A stretch of DNA of 64,000 nucleotides. Source: Pseudophaeomoniella oleicola. Lineage: Eukaryota; Ascomycota; Eurotiomycetes; Phaeomoniellales; Phaeomoniellaceae. Positions 1-10,351 of this stretch are shown here, piece after piece; position 1 is the first letter of the stretch, and every line of letters begins with the position of its first letter. The DNA lies in the NCBI GenBank assembly GCA_003868215.1, contig QWDQ01000038.1, forward strand, positions 62,001 to 126,000, given 5' to 3'. A program made the position numbers and the translations under genes. A model generated the notes under the pieces. The model saw only the letters and a list, made by a program, of their open reading frames with translations. It made no database searches and was not told the origin of the DNA.

Positions 1-756
1 TGAAAATGAAGAAGCGGGTTACGTTGTCGGTGCTGTCTTCGATGTTGGGGACGAGGATTTCGAGGTCGTAGATTTCGGCGGCGAGTTGGGATGCGATCGC
101 GGCAGAGTAGCTGTTGTCGTTGTTGTCGTCGTCGAGGTCTGTCGGCGAAGAGGTCCCTTCTCGGGACACCACCTCAGCGCCTTTGGATGTGGAGGAAACG
201 TCTTGTCGTTCGACGCCTTTAAGATGCGTCGACAGGAACGTTTCGCATTGGCCCCAGGCCTGAGGGTGGGTGTAGAGTTTGCTTATACGCTGTATCCTCT
301 CCTTTGGCGGTGGTCCGTTGTCATATGATTCTTCTCTCTGGGTGTTCCGCCGCCTTCTCCTGGTCAACAAGCAATGATGGACAGGCAAGTAGTATTCTCC
401 AACGACCTGAAGGTTGGTCCATTGAGAATTGCGATCTGCAAGAAGATCAAGGGTCGGTATCACCGAGCCATTCGTCGAGTTCTCAAAAGGTATAATGCCG
501 TAATCTATCGAGCGCGAGTCTAGAGCTGAGAAGATATCTGTGAAAGTTTGGAGGGGCTTCAATTGGACGGCAGACGAGGAAGTGGGTTTTGAAGGTGGGA
601 AGACTGCTAAGGCGGCCTGTACAAGAGAAAGGCATGTTAACTGCGTTCCATCTATGAGGGCGATTGCTAGAGACACAGCAAACAAAACTTTCACAGAGAA
701 CCTACTTGGTGCGAATATGAAGCAATAGGCCCAAGAAAGCCAGCAGTACTAGACAT
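1..756 (-). CDS. PHA2: Prephenate dehydratase, 3' end cut by window edge
   Basis: Converts prephenate to phenylpyruvate in phenylalanine synthesis. Exon 1 is 756..706: it starts at an ATG and reads MSSTAGFLGPIASYSHQ, the usual N-terminal GPxxSYSHQ strand. Intron 705..617 (89 nt) has a GTAGGT donor, a GTTAAC branch site and a TACAG acceptor. Exon 2 runs from 616 off the left edge, entering with AALAVFPPS. Family motifs follow in order: DYGIIPFENSTNGSV (substrate-binding ENSTNG), GEYYLPVHHCL, HPQAWGQCETFL, a VSSTSKGAEVV segment (TS catalytic motif), SAAIASQLAAEIY, and NIEDSTDNVTRFF at the edge. The C-terminal ACT regulatory domain, if present, lies outside the window. About 222 residues are visible, without a break. 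There is a low-complexity D/N run before the SAAIAS helix. Identification is firm; the 3' end is unseen. Confidence 0.9.
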
Positions 757-1566
757 GGCGGGAGACGGGCTCTCGTTGAGGCCTCTTGTCTATACGTAGA
801 GTCCGGGAGGAGGGCTTATCCAAACGTCTATGACATGAAGCAGCTCCCGACAAGAAAAGATACCGAGATGACATGCAATAGCCAGCCCAATCCGCGACGG
901 ATACGTCTACTGAAAAGGACGTCGTCGTCGCATACCATCACAAATCATAGACAACTTCCCCACGGGTCCCACGGTGTGGGTATTTGTAGTATAATTTTCT
1001 GCCGTGAATTCGAGATCCAGGACTGTCTCACATGCGTGCCCCACCGCTTCTGGTGAATCCCTCAACATTACGATTTAGATATCGTGAGGGTATACTGAGA
1101 GTGAGCTGGATAGACATTTATAACGCTACATGCCGCAAGTAGGGGTTCAAGAAATCAATAATGATATGCTTTGAACATAACAGTTCATGGTGTAGTACTA
1201 CTGTCAAAATTTGCTAGATTCTATTCGCGTCACGCGTTGACCCTCCTGATCTATGGAAGAGTATATACCTTCCTTTCGCTATGATACTTTGAGACGACCC
1301 CTTTGTTATATCGAAATTGCTTTTTATACTGTACAGGGAAACTCTTGCGACTCTTTCCGGTAGTCGCTCAGCCTATGCTATAAGCAAGGCAAGGAACTAG
1401 TTCCGAGATATACGATCGGATATCGCAGTCACCTAGAGCTTGAGCCGTACTCGTGTAATGGCGTCAAGGCATGAAAGACCGATGACGCACTCCGAAATGG
1501 AAGGGAGTAGAGCTACAAAGTCTGCAGACAAGTTTGTCTTCTAATAACAAGTCCGAGGACCCAAGC
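757..1566. other. Intergenic spacer
   Basis: 810 bp between the start of the prephenate dehydratase gene and the stop codon of the next minus-strand gene. It holds the dehydratase promoter. I see no conserved reading frame, RNA gene or repeat in it. Confidence 0.6.
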
Positions 1567-2276
1567 TCATGTAGATTCCACTGGTGTCACTGTGGTGGTC
1601 GTATACTGAGCACACGATGCGCCTGTTTCGTCGACTGTCATCTGGGCTCGGGCATCATGTCCACTAGCACAAGCCGTTGCGGCCTTGAGCTCTCCATTGA
1701 CAAGACTGACCAGATCGGTAGCGGTGGCACAGTCTTGGGCAAGGAAGTCTGTCCCGTTATGGCCCACGCAAGCTTGCACGCCTACCAGATCCGGTCGAAA
1801 CCCCGCGGTGAAGCTGCGTTGAACGAGGAGAACAGGAACCCCGTTTGCATTCGTGCTAGGGGTCATCTGGCGATCTGCTGAGTCGTCGACGCATGCTGCG
1901 TCAACCATTTCGCCTGCGATAGTAAATCGGAAAGTCAGAATAAAACATTCATTACAAGGAGAGTGATGTGATGGAAATTCTTGGCTCGGCCCTTACCATT
2001 ATTGCGGAATGTTAAGCATTCATTGCCCGGGATGCCGTCGACTTCGAATAGAATCATTGTGCTGGAACCTCGTGTGATAGTGCCCGAAGAACCCGCAGTG
2101 GACGTAGAGGAGTTAGGGGCACCCGCAGCAGCAGAAACCGAGCTCGCTGGGGAGGTCGCAGCTGAAGCAGCTGAAGTGTTTGGCCGATGATGGTGGTGGA
2201 AAGGAGATGCGGCGACCGAGGTTGTAGTTGCTGCCAAAAAGGCTGCGATGCAGAATCCGAAGGAAGAGGTCTTCAT
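1567..2276 (-). CDS. Small secreted cysteine-containing protein, function unknown
   Basis: Two exons: 2276..1997 and 1913..1567, giving 208 residues. The intron (1996..1914) has a GTAAGG donor and a CGCAG acceptor, and joins phase 1 to give the junction NNGEMVDAAC. The protein starts MKTSSFGFCIAAFLAATTTS, a clear signal peptide with likely cleavage after VAASP. A His/Ser/Thr/Ala-rich spacer (about residues 25-75) follows, then a denser core with five cysteines (motifs PGNECL, DAACVDD, VQACVGH, AQDCAT, ASCAQY). It is probably secreted or wall-associated. I do not recognise a family with a known activity. It could be an effector-like or surface-coat protein, but this is inference from size, signal peptide and cysteines only. 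It is divergent from the HTD2 gene at 3348. Confidence 0.75.
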
Positions 2277-3347
2277 AATAGTGATGGTTTTTATAGTTAA
2301 AGAAGGTCGTTTGAACCAATGTAACTGGATCTGTATACTGTATATGGATGTGAAGATTTTCGAAGAAATATTGAACCAATGAAGAGAAAGCACAAATGAA
2401 CGAAAGTCAGAACACACTGTTCAGAAAATTAACAACAATGAAGAGAAAACTTGAAGCAGCCAAACAGAGCAACAAGCAAACACTGTTATAACATTTCCAT
2501 AACCAGATACATGCCTTACCAGATCCAGAGGAATGAATCTCCGTACCAGACCGTCGTCGCATTTACCGACATCCCCAAATCACAGCAGTTTTGTTGTGTT
2601 CCACGATGCTTCTCTCCTCCACGGCTTAGCGAAGTATCATATCAGAAGCGACTGCCATTGCAGGATGCCTAAGCCCGGACCTAAAGGTATTTCGAAACTG
2701 ATTGAAGGGACATTTCAGGAACCCAGCGCTCGCCAGGATCAGCAAGCACTCCACACGATCTTAGATTATTGACACCAGAGATCCGATCTCTGATCTTGCA
2801 AGTTTCTTCCCAAGGAGTCCGGCTTGCTTCAACTTCAGCAATCGATCAAGAAACGGTGGTGCGGTACGGATGAATTGCGTCTCAGATTCGATACTCTCTA
2901 ACGTCTCGTCTCAGATTCGGTCAGGGTTGGGTCATTGCGGCATCTCATCTCATTTGCTGCCCCGTGTTTTATGGGCGGGTCGGGCCCCAGTTTCGTCAGA
3001 GAAATACTTCTAATACCCATGCCAACGACTGGTCATAGGGACTCCCAGAACATTGGAGACTGGCTCATCCTGCGGAATCAAATGGCCTGAGAGAATGGAA
3101 AGCAGAATCTCAAAAGCTGGTGAGTTACTATATAAAACCGTGCGCCCTGTATTCTCCTATTTACCACAGCTCACCGCTTGGCCTAATGTGGTTGCGGAGA
3201 GATTGTTGGCAGGATCATTGAATCTCCACATTCAGGCGTTGTTAGTAAGCTTCCAATTCCATCGTCGGAGCGATGGTAGCAATGATATTCAAGCATCTCA
3301 GCGTGACCAGCATCGCTTCGTAGCTTTTGCATCGTGGCCGTAAGCCA
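2277..3347. other. Divergent intergenic region
   Basis: 1,071 bp serving as promoter for the secreted-protein gene (leftward) and HTD2 (rightward). Visible structure: a short palindrome at about 2776-2790 (AGAGATCCGATCTCT) and a duplicated CGTCTCAGATTCG at about 2878-2920. No convincing gene is seen. Confidence 0.55.
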
Positions 3348-4658
3348 ATGTTGACCCGCCATGTAGTCGTGAACTCGAGAGGCGTGCCGCATCTCGGCTA
3401 CGTACGTCGTCATCTATCTTCCATTGCCTCATTCGAGAGCTCTCTCCGCAATACCCTCATAGCTCGACGAGGACCAGTCTTGCATGACTATCTCAGTCCA
3501 CAGCCGTCCTATCTGCTTAGGAAGACGCTCCAGGACTTCCTGCCTTATGAACAGTTTAGTCCAAATACTCTGCCCTCTGCAGATGAAGGCCATGCTCTCC
3601 CCCCGGGCCATCACCTGATCTATTTCCCAACGCCGACTACAGCATCCGAGCTTCTCCCCGATGGGACAGATACACTCCATTGCCCAGGACCACCTTTTAC
3701 ACGACGCCTGTGGGCAGGTGGTCATATTCGTTTCCTCCCTTCATCAACTAGCCCGTCCGGTCCACTCCACCTCAACTGCCGCCGTGCCGTCTGCCTCGAA
3801 GGAATTCGTGACGTGCAGGTTCGAGCCCCGAACCATCTCGACAGTGGTAGTGGAGGAAATGAGATCTCCCACAACCCAAACACAAAGGTTCTAGTAGAAA
3901 TCGAACGACGCGTCGCCCACACTCTCACGGAGACCGAGTCAGAAGATTCCATTCGTTCAAGACTCTGGACATCCGACCCCAGTGACCCCGGTGACGCTCT
4001 CATCATTGAACGACGGGACCTGCTCTTCCTTCCCGCCAACACCAGCACACCATCTTCGCCTTTGCAATCCGAGAACGGTACACCCACCCCTCCTCCACCT
4101 CACCGACGCCCAATCCCTCCACCACCTCGGCCCCCAGCATTCGCCTACCCCCTAACCCCGACTCCTTCCCTCCTCTTCCGCTACTCAGCACTAATGTTCA
4201 ACGCCCACGCCATCCACCTCGACCCCCTCTACACCACTCTCCACGAATCACAACCCAACATCCTCGTCCAAGGTCCATTACTCGTAACCCTCCTCCTGGA
4301 AAGCCTACGGACTCACCTCTCCTCTAGTCCCCCTGTTCACGAAGGACAAGGCGAGAAAAACGGAAATACTCCAACCACCGTCCAAATCCGCGAAATCTCC
4401 TACAAAAACTTATTACCCGTCTACGTCAACGAACCCATCACAATCTGCGGAAGTCCCAAAATTTCCAAGTCCAAGTCCAAGTCCGTCTCGTCAAAACCAT
4501 CGACTGGACATGAATCAGAAGAAGAAGAAGACGGAACGGTTGATGATGGTGATAGTGGTAGTAAAAAAAGGGTATGGAATGTATATATTATCGGACCGGA
4601 AGGAGGGATGAGAGTTCGGGGGACGGTTATTACAGAGGAGATGATGGCGTCGTCTTGA
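3348..4658 (+). CDS. HTD2: Mitochondrial 3-hydroxyacyl-thioester dehydratase (Htd2-type hot-dog hydratase)
   Basis: Single exon, 436 residues, starting at ATG 3348 (MLTRHVVV). Htd2 dehydrates 3-hydroxyacyl-ACP in mitochondrial type II fatty-acid synthesis, which feeds lipoic acid supply. The N-terminus is rich in Arg/Ser/Leu, as expected for a mitochondrial presequence. Seen motifs: LPDGTDTLHCPGPPFTRRLW (residues about 103-122), conserved in fungal Htd2 and mesaconyl-C4-CoA-hydratase-like proteins; and FNAHAIHLDPLY (about 284-295) followed by LVQGPLLVTLL, the hot-dog hydratase signature with the catalytic Asp/His region. Between the two halves is a long proline-rich linker (about residues 245-275). 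Near the C-terminus a KSKSKSKS run is followed by an acidic stretch. Its stop codon faces the ubiquitin protease gene across 644 bp. Confidence 0.85.
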   Translation: MLTRHVVVNSRGVPHLGYVRRHLSSIASFESSLRNTLIARRGPVLHDYLSPQPSYLLRKTLQDFLPYEQFSPNTLPSADEGHALPPGHHLIYFPTPTTASELLPDGTDTLHCPGPPFTRRLWAGGHIRFLPSSTSPSGPLHLNCRRAVCLEGIRDVQVRAPNHLDSGSGGNEISHNPNTKVLVEIERRVAHTLTETESEDSIRSRLWTSDPSDPGDALIIERRDLLFLPANTSTPSSPLQSENGTPTPPPPHRRPIPPPPRPPAFAYPLTPTPSLLFRYSALMFNAHAIHLDPLYTTLHESQPNILVQGPLLVTLLLESLRTHLSSSPPVHEGQGEKNGNTPTTVQIREISYKNLLPVYVNEPITICGSPKISKSKSKSVSSKPSTGHESEEEEDGTVDDGDSGSKKRVWNVYIIGPEGGMRVRGTVITEEMMASS

Positions 4659-5302
4659 AAGGGAATGAAGTGTGTCAAAAAGAAAATAGATTGAATCATG
4701 ATATATTATGTACTTTGTACTCATCCTCCTCCAATCCAATCCTATCCAATCCTATCCTGACACTTCCCCTCATCCAAATCCAGACTACATACCAATATAT
4801 ATATACATCCCTTACCTCCCTATTGCACCTCCATCTCCATCTCCAACGCACCCTTCAATCCATCCATCCATCCCTTGAATCCATCAATCAATCAATCAAT
4901 CAATCAACCAACAGACGATAATAAAGACTTTCTGAGTGAAAAGCAGATAGTAAGAAAGAGAGTTTCTTTTGGGGAATAGATAACATCATCAAACCCGAAT
5001 GCATGTGTTTCCGGAACGCCCCTCCCCCGCCCTATGTTGTTGTGCTTTCTCTTGCCTTTCCCTCCCTTTCCTGTCCTTTCCCTATGGTATCTCTTGATTT
5101 GGTTGCCATCTTCTCTTTTTGACAAACCCAACCCGCCGCACCTGAACTCCTTGGCCGTTTGCTCATTCCCAATGTGATGCATGATGCAAAATGCAAAAGT
5201 GAAATGCCAAAGAATTTCCGTGATTCATCAAGTCATAGTATCGCGTCTCCAGGTGTTAAATCCATGCCCGCCTACATCTTATGCGTACCAGAGTGAGTGT
5301 GT
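4659..5302. other. Convergent 3' spacer with (CAAT)n tract
   Basis: 644 bp between the 3' ends of HTD2 and the ubiquitin protease gene. It is pyrimidine-rich, with CATC/TCCA runs at about 4820-4875 and a (CAAT)n microsatellite at about 4884-4909. No gene is seen. Confidence 0.6.
4884..4909. repeat. (CAAT)n microsatellite
   Basis: About six tandem CAAT units in the 3' spacer after HTD2. The same tetranucleotide recurs at 11845-11886. Confidence 0.9.
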
Positions 5303-7790
5303 CTACATGACCACGCATTCTCGGTCTGGTCGACCGTCAGAACCGCCGCTTGACGACAGCCGGTTCCGGATCGTCCGACTCTTCCCTCTTTCTTTCTTTT
5401 GATCTTTATCCCGCTTTCCGTTATTTCCCACTGAACCGGGTGTTTGGCCTGGAGTCGAGGAGACCGTGGTAGTAGTACCGTCTTGAAAATCTACGGCAGA
5501 TGAATCTGCACCGTCTAGGATGGCAACATCGGAGTTATTGGTTTCCCTTGAGCCATTGGCGGATAGCGGAGCAGCAGTGGCTGCGACCATATCTAGTACC
5601 TTTTCTCTACTTTTCCTCTGAGTCAATTTGGCAAATGCTGCGCTCAATCTTTCACTGGTCTGAGACTGCGAGCGAGAGGAAGTTGTGGTTTTACCCTTCT
5701 CCATTCGTGACCCTCGCCGTGACGGTTGTTGAGATGACGATGGGGGGTCATGGTGAGGTACTTCAGGTTCAGAGAAAGTTATGCTAGACCTCCTTGTCGG
5801 TTCCCGGTCAGGCGAACGACCACGCGAGTCGTCAAAGCTCGGACGCGACGAGGTAAAGGTGGTCTCGGATGATGGTTGGCCTTTCGCATCTCTATCCGGA
5901 ACTGACGGAGTACTTGTACTCGTCATGGCTATGCCGGAATCGACGACGGAGATATTTCCCGATGTCACCTCGCCATCCGTGATATGGCCAGGATCGCCGT
6001 CGATAGGCAAGATCTGGTAGAAGAGGAGGTATGGAGTTTCCTCTTGAAGAGCTTTGCCTATATCAATTACAGTGATGCGCTCCGTGGCAAGATCATCGAA
6101 ACGCATCCATTGCTTAGGCTCCTCTGATGACGATCCTTCCGATGGCCTTCTCGTAGTGCCACGGACCAAAGATATATAATGTCCAGAGTTGACAGAATTG
6201 CCCCTATGGCAAACAACAGATTGCAACGACAGCTTGAAATTACCGTATATGGATACATCGCCATCTAGTCTGTCATCTTGAATGAAATGTGGCAGGCCGA
6301 TCTCAACGGGAATGTCAACATACGTCCCTAGCCTGACTGCTTCTCCCGAAGCCGTCATCGAGTAACGTTTCAAACACATCCCAAGGATCGGACGCTGTGA
6401 TGAAAAGTGGGCAGCTACTTGAGCATCGTCGGTGGGTGTGTTATCGGTATACCAAGGAATCAAGCTGAAAATCTGCCAAGCGGGCATCATGACTTCCTTG
6501 CGTATACTGCCCTTACGTAGACGTCCAAGTGTAGGATTCGTGCCGGCTGGGGGCTCAGTAACCTGAGCTGTATCATTATCGTCGGGTATGAACCGTTGTT
6601 GCACTATACTTGGAGCCCGATGGCGGCTTGGTCGTGTTGCGGTGGACGCGGTCATTGTTGATGGTGATGAACTGAGTGACTCGGTGCCGTCCAGTTCGAT
6701 TGACTCCACATGCACAGCACCACTTTTCCAATCAGAACTGTATGAACGAATCGAATTCGCGGTTCCTCTCCTTTCCAGATACCGTCGCACCTCTATTCGG
6801 TTGTTGAAATACGCCTCTAAGCATTCTTCGAGTGTAACGGTTTGAGGCTCGTCTGGATCTCGCGATGGAATGGCTACTTCCAGGAGTCGTTCGTTGATGA
6901 ATTTATGATCATCCGCTATATCCTCCTTCCCCGTATGATAAATGTCCATCTTGAGAGTCAAAAGAGGTAATTGCAATTGAGAAGTGATGAACGTGAATGC
7001 TTCTGAGGTGTCCTGTTGCTTCATCTCATAGGCTTCATGCCAGCCACACTCCGACAAAGACCGTTGCAACAGTTCCGTGATGTCTGTGGTAATCAGCTCT
7101 CCCGATCTCAGCATGTTAACCCAGAGCCTTAACATGAGCGCCAGTCGTTGTTTTTCAGGCGCGTCGAAACTGTTGTAAAGCATAGCCTCAAAACTACTGA
7201 GCCTTGAAAACATGGCGAAGAGTAAAGCATCGAGATAGCAGGTGACGTTCTGGCGGTTGATCGCACCTAATAGCTTCGTCGTTGGCTTGTAATCCCTCAA
7301 TACACCTTCCCACGAATCGACCATGAGCATCAGCAGCTTGTATGCTACATCTTGACTGCCCTTCGCAAATTCGGACCGGAGAGCCCATAGGATGTGTATA
7401 TCTTTGATATTGACAGCACGGCCATGTATTATCCTCTGGCGCAAGGATTTGACCTGGGGACTGGTCAGTGCAAGCCCGCGATTAGATTTAGTAGTCTGAC
7501 CTTGGCATCTTCATCCTTGTTCGCGACGCTATTCGGGATAAACAGACCATAGAACTCGGTGTCGGAAGGATCGACTGGCGCAGCAGCTGTGACAGGTGCT
7601 ACTGGATGATGCTGTCTTATGTTAGACAGGTACTAGCGAACGAACACAGGTCTACTCTGCAGTTGCACAGCTGCTTGACCGAGACCTATGCAGAACTGAC
7701 GGACCGAGGACTTACTTTACTGAACTTCTGCAGAACGGCCCGATGTTTCTCGTGTTTGCTTAGGAACTTTTGGATCCCAGTTTCGTTCAT
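5303..7790 (-). CDS. Ubiquitin carboxyl-terminal hydrolase (USP family) with C-terminal CaaX box
   Basis: Three exons: 7790..7716, 7611..7501 and 7453..5303, giving 778 residues. Introns 7715..7612 (GTAAGT; CTAAC branch; ACAG) and 7500..7454 (GTCAGA; CCCAG) both keep phase 0. The start is MNETGIQKFLSKHEK with an in-frame stop 15 nt upstream; a further 5' exon cannot be excluded. USP motifs: Cys box NRQNVTCYLDALLF (nucleophile Cys about 134), QQDTSEAF (about 208-215), and His box NSVNSGHYISLVRG (His about 487) with Asp about 515 in MRFDDL. So the catalytic triad is present and the enzyme should cleave ubiquitin from proteins. After about residue 540 comes a long Ser/Thr/Arg-rich disordered tail. 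It ends in a basic stretch (KRDKDQKKERGKS) and the last five residues ECVVM, a good CaaX prenylation signal that suggests membrane attachment. Confidence 0.85.
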
Positions 7791-9037
7791 TTCTGCCAGG
7801 ATCTACAGATATTGGACTGGTAACCAGCTCCCGACCAAACTTCAATTCCAAGACTTCCAGCCCGCTTATATTTGTTCGCGCTGCATAGCTGGTGCGGGGC
7901 TCAATGTTGTGCTGACTTCCATTGGAAACGATGAGTGGGACTTATCAGCAGAGTCTGCTAGCGAACATGCTCTCGATCCTTTGCCTGCTAGGCCTAGATG
8001 CAACAGAACCAGGATGTAAATCGAGGGGAGGGATGGAATACTACGGTAGAGTAGGTAGAGTTTCTTCAGTAGGCGGGGATACTATTAATACTACGTAGTA
8101 ATGCGCTCTAAGTGACTGATCTCGTTAGAAGCGCCGCGGTTCTGTTGATGAGTTCAACGTAGTAGGAAGCTGATTGCCCCACACCGATGGCTAGACCACG
8201 ATGAGAGAGGATCCCCCGCGTTTCATCGTTCAACGAAATCATCTACGACCTCAGTGGCATGCAGTGGAAGAGTGAACCCTAGGTAGGATGACGATGAGGG
8301 AGTAGTTGAGTCGTTATTAAGCATTATCAGTCTCGCAGTGTTCCGAACATGAAGAGAAAACGCATTATTGGGGAGCTCAAACGGACGAGTATCGACAGAT
8401 CACTGCCCTCTGCCCTGACGGTCCACCGCCAAGCAAGACATACCACACCGGATTTTCTGTGGCCGGGAAAAAGTCAGCGGGAAAAGCCACAGTAACTTAG
8501 TGACACTTGGTAGCAGAAACTGCACAAAGAACAAGGGAACAAGGGAACCTGGATCCATCGCACGCCAACAGATTCACACGCAAAAGAGGCTACTGATCCA
8601 TAGCGCCTCAGCGGCTTCATTCTTGTTACGGTGCCAGACAGACAACTCCGTTCGTTCTGGTTGCGACCTCATGAATCTCGCCTTACCTTTAAAGTGAACG
8701 AACATGTAACAGGACAACAGACGATTCGTCGTAAAAGCAGACAAGATTACTGTTGTGTTACACCAAAATAGTGAAATTTGTACATGTTTTTTGTCTACCA
8801 GAAAAGTTCTACCACGGTATCAGACTGTTGACTGCAGACAAATTTTCTGCCATACCGCCGCTCTCTAGGCAAATGCCCCTTTCTAAATGTCCATGAATTC
8901 AATGAAAATAGCGTTACCATGAAAGCCCATATTCGGCTGCCGCAAAAGACAAAGCGGATTATGGTGCCAGACTCCTAACGCCTCGCCAGATTGCCAAGTC
9001 TAAAATGCCGTGTTGTACAGTAAGGAAAAGGACCACA
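7791..9037. other. Intergenic spacer
   Basis: 1,247 bp between the inferred start of the ubiquitin protease and the stop of the GT90 gene. It could hide an extra 5' exon of the protease. It contains a CTACGTAGTA motif at 8091-8100, a motif that recurs in other spacers here. No other supported gene is seen. Confidence 0.5.
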
Positions 9038-10351
9038 CTACCAGAATGTGATTGGCTTCGTGTGGTTGCTACTCGCTTCGACCGTTCCGAGCCAAGTCAT
9101 TTTGGCCAGGAAATGCTCAAGCGGAGTCCATGAGAAGTAGTCGACCGTCTCATTTGCTCCATTCTTGCCTCTGATATCCTCCGGAGGACTTAGTACCTGC
9201 CATCTTTGACTGCGTGCATAACCTTCCAGCATACGCTTGACGTAGCACGAGATGCCAGTGGGTGACAGCTGTTCTCGCAGAGTTGCCTTGGCCCCGTCAG
9301 CCAATGCAACCGCCTTGGCTGGATCGGCTCGCAGCTTCTTGTACTGGCGGAGAGCATCATCCCAATCCTTGACTTCCACATAGTAAGGCTCCAAGATATG
9401 AGTCCAGTACTCTATGAAAGTAATCTTGTGGCCGATCTGCACCGAGTCGCACAGGGAAGTATACTTCAACCGTCCCGAGTACGCAACGCCCTCCGTGTAG
9501 ACAATATACTGATATTGGCACATTTCTGCCAACGTCTTCAGATTGCTCTTCCCCCCATTGATTTCAGGTTGGAAGTCTTTCGCGGTAGTCATGGCAATAT
9601 CAGCGACGTCTGTCTTGGGTCCAAGCTGGTTGACTAGATCCGTGCGTTGAGAGCCTTGTTGCAGCCCTGTAGTGCCTCGCCAAAACATTTTCGGAATCTT
9701 ATCCTCGAAAGGGCCAGCCGATTCAGCTAGAGTGAGACGGGCTTCAGTGAACGAGGGAAGGCGAGCTTCCCACCAGTCATACATAGTGAAATCCGGTAAC
9801 AGGAAATGGTTGATGGCTTCTTCGCGAGATTTCGATTCAGCTTCCGAGATATGCTTGTTCATCTCTAGAAAACATGGCTCATAGATGCGGACCCCATCAT
9901 TCGTGTCAATCAAAAAGTCGGCGTTCGCGTGGAAGCTGAGATCAATGCGGTTCAGCATCAACAGTACACTGTGCGCACGGCTTTGGAAGCTCAGGTCTCT
10001 TTCGATAGGTTCTCTGATATACAGTTGCCCATTATACAGTTTCAAGACAGGGCAGTTGCCATCTCTCTCGCACATATACCGACTCAACTCCAAATCATCT
10101 TTTGTCATTCCTCCCACTCGATCCCAGTAAGCTTCGGTGGATTCGACATCTTTGTAGAGGACGGAATGGTGGGACGTGCAGACGTGTGAAATTTCAGCCG
10201 TCTCTGCATCAGGAGATTTGTGAGAAGTGATCTTGGGGAGATAAGAGGCAGGCTGGATTTCACTGTTGCTCGAGATCAAGATAATGATGATGGTGAGAGT
10301 TGCCACAAAGAAGATGGCGGCATGGCGCAGGGAAAGCATTCTGAATAACAT
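9038..10351 (-). CDS. CAP10-like glycosyltransferase, family GT90 (type II membrane protein)
   Basis: Single exon, 437 residues, starting at ATG 10351 (MLFRMLSLRHAAIF). Residues about 11-27 (AIFFVATLTIIIILI) form a signal anchor, so this is a Golgi-type type II membrane protein. The body carries the GT90/CAP10 pattern: PKMFWRGTTG at about 220-229, and the nucleotide-sugar-binding segment YTEGVAYSGRLKY at about 285-297, followed by SLCDSVQIGHKITFIEYW and an LEPYYVEVKDWDD element. GT90 proteins include Cryptococcus Cap10/Cxt1 xylosyltransferases and animal protein O-glucosyl/xylosyltransferases; the acceptor in this species cannot be told from sequence. The open frame continues 30 codons upstream, but only with a GTG, so the ATG start is preferred. 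A missed upstream exon is possible. Confidence 0.85.
   Translation of the reverse strand: MLFRMLSLRHAAIFFVATLTIIIILISSNSEIQPASYLPKITSHKSPDAETAEISHVCTSHHSVLYKDVESTEAYWDRVGGMTKDDLELSRYMCERDGNCPVLKLYNGQLYIREPIERDLSFQSRAHSVLLMLNRIDLSFHANADFLIDTNDGVRIYEPCFLEMNKHISEAESKSREEAINHFLLPDFTMYDWWEARLPSFTEARLTLAESAGPFEDKIPKMFWRGTTGLQQGSQRTDLVNQLGPKTDVADIAMTTAKDFQPEINGGKSNLKTLAEMCQYQYIVYTEGVAYSGRLKYTSLCDSVQIGHKITFIEYWTHILEPYYVEVKDWDDALRQYKKLRADPAKAVALADGAKATLREQLSPTGISCYVKRMLEGYARSQRWQVLSPPEDIRGKNGANETVDYFSWTPLEHFLAKMTWLGTVEASSNHTKPITFW

Noticed and set aside
3815-3835. tRNA T-loop-like sequence (GGTTCGAGCCCC)
   Set aside because: It lies inside the HTD2 coding frame and no acceptor, D or anticodon arms can be folded around it.
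7606-8019. 137-codon plus-strand frame over the 5' part of the ubiquitin protease gene
   Set aside because: It overlaps antisense to exons 1 and 2 of the protease and shows no known motif.
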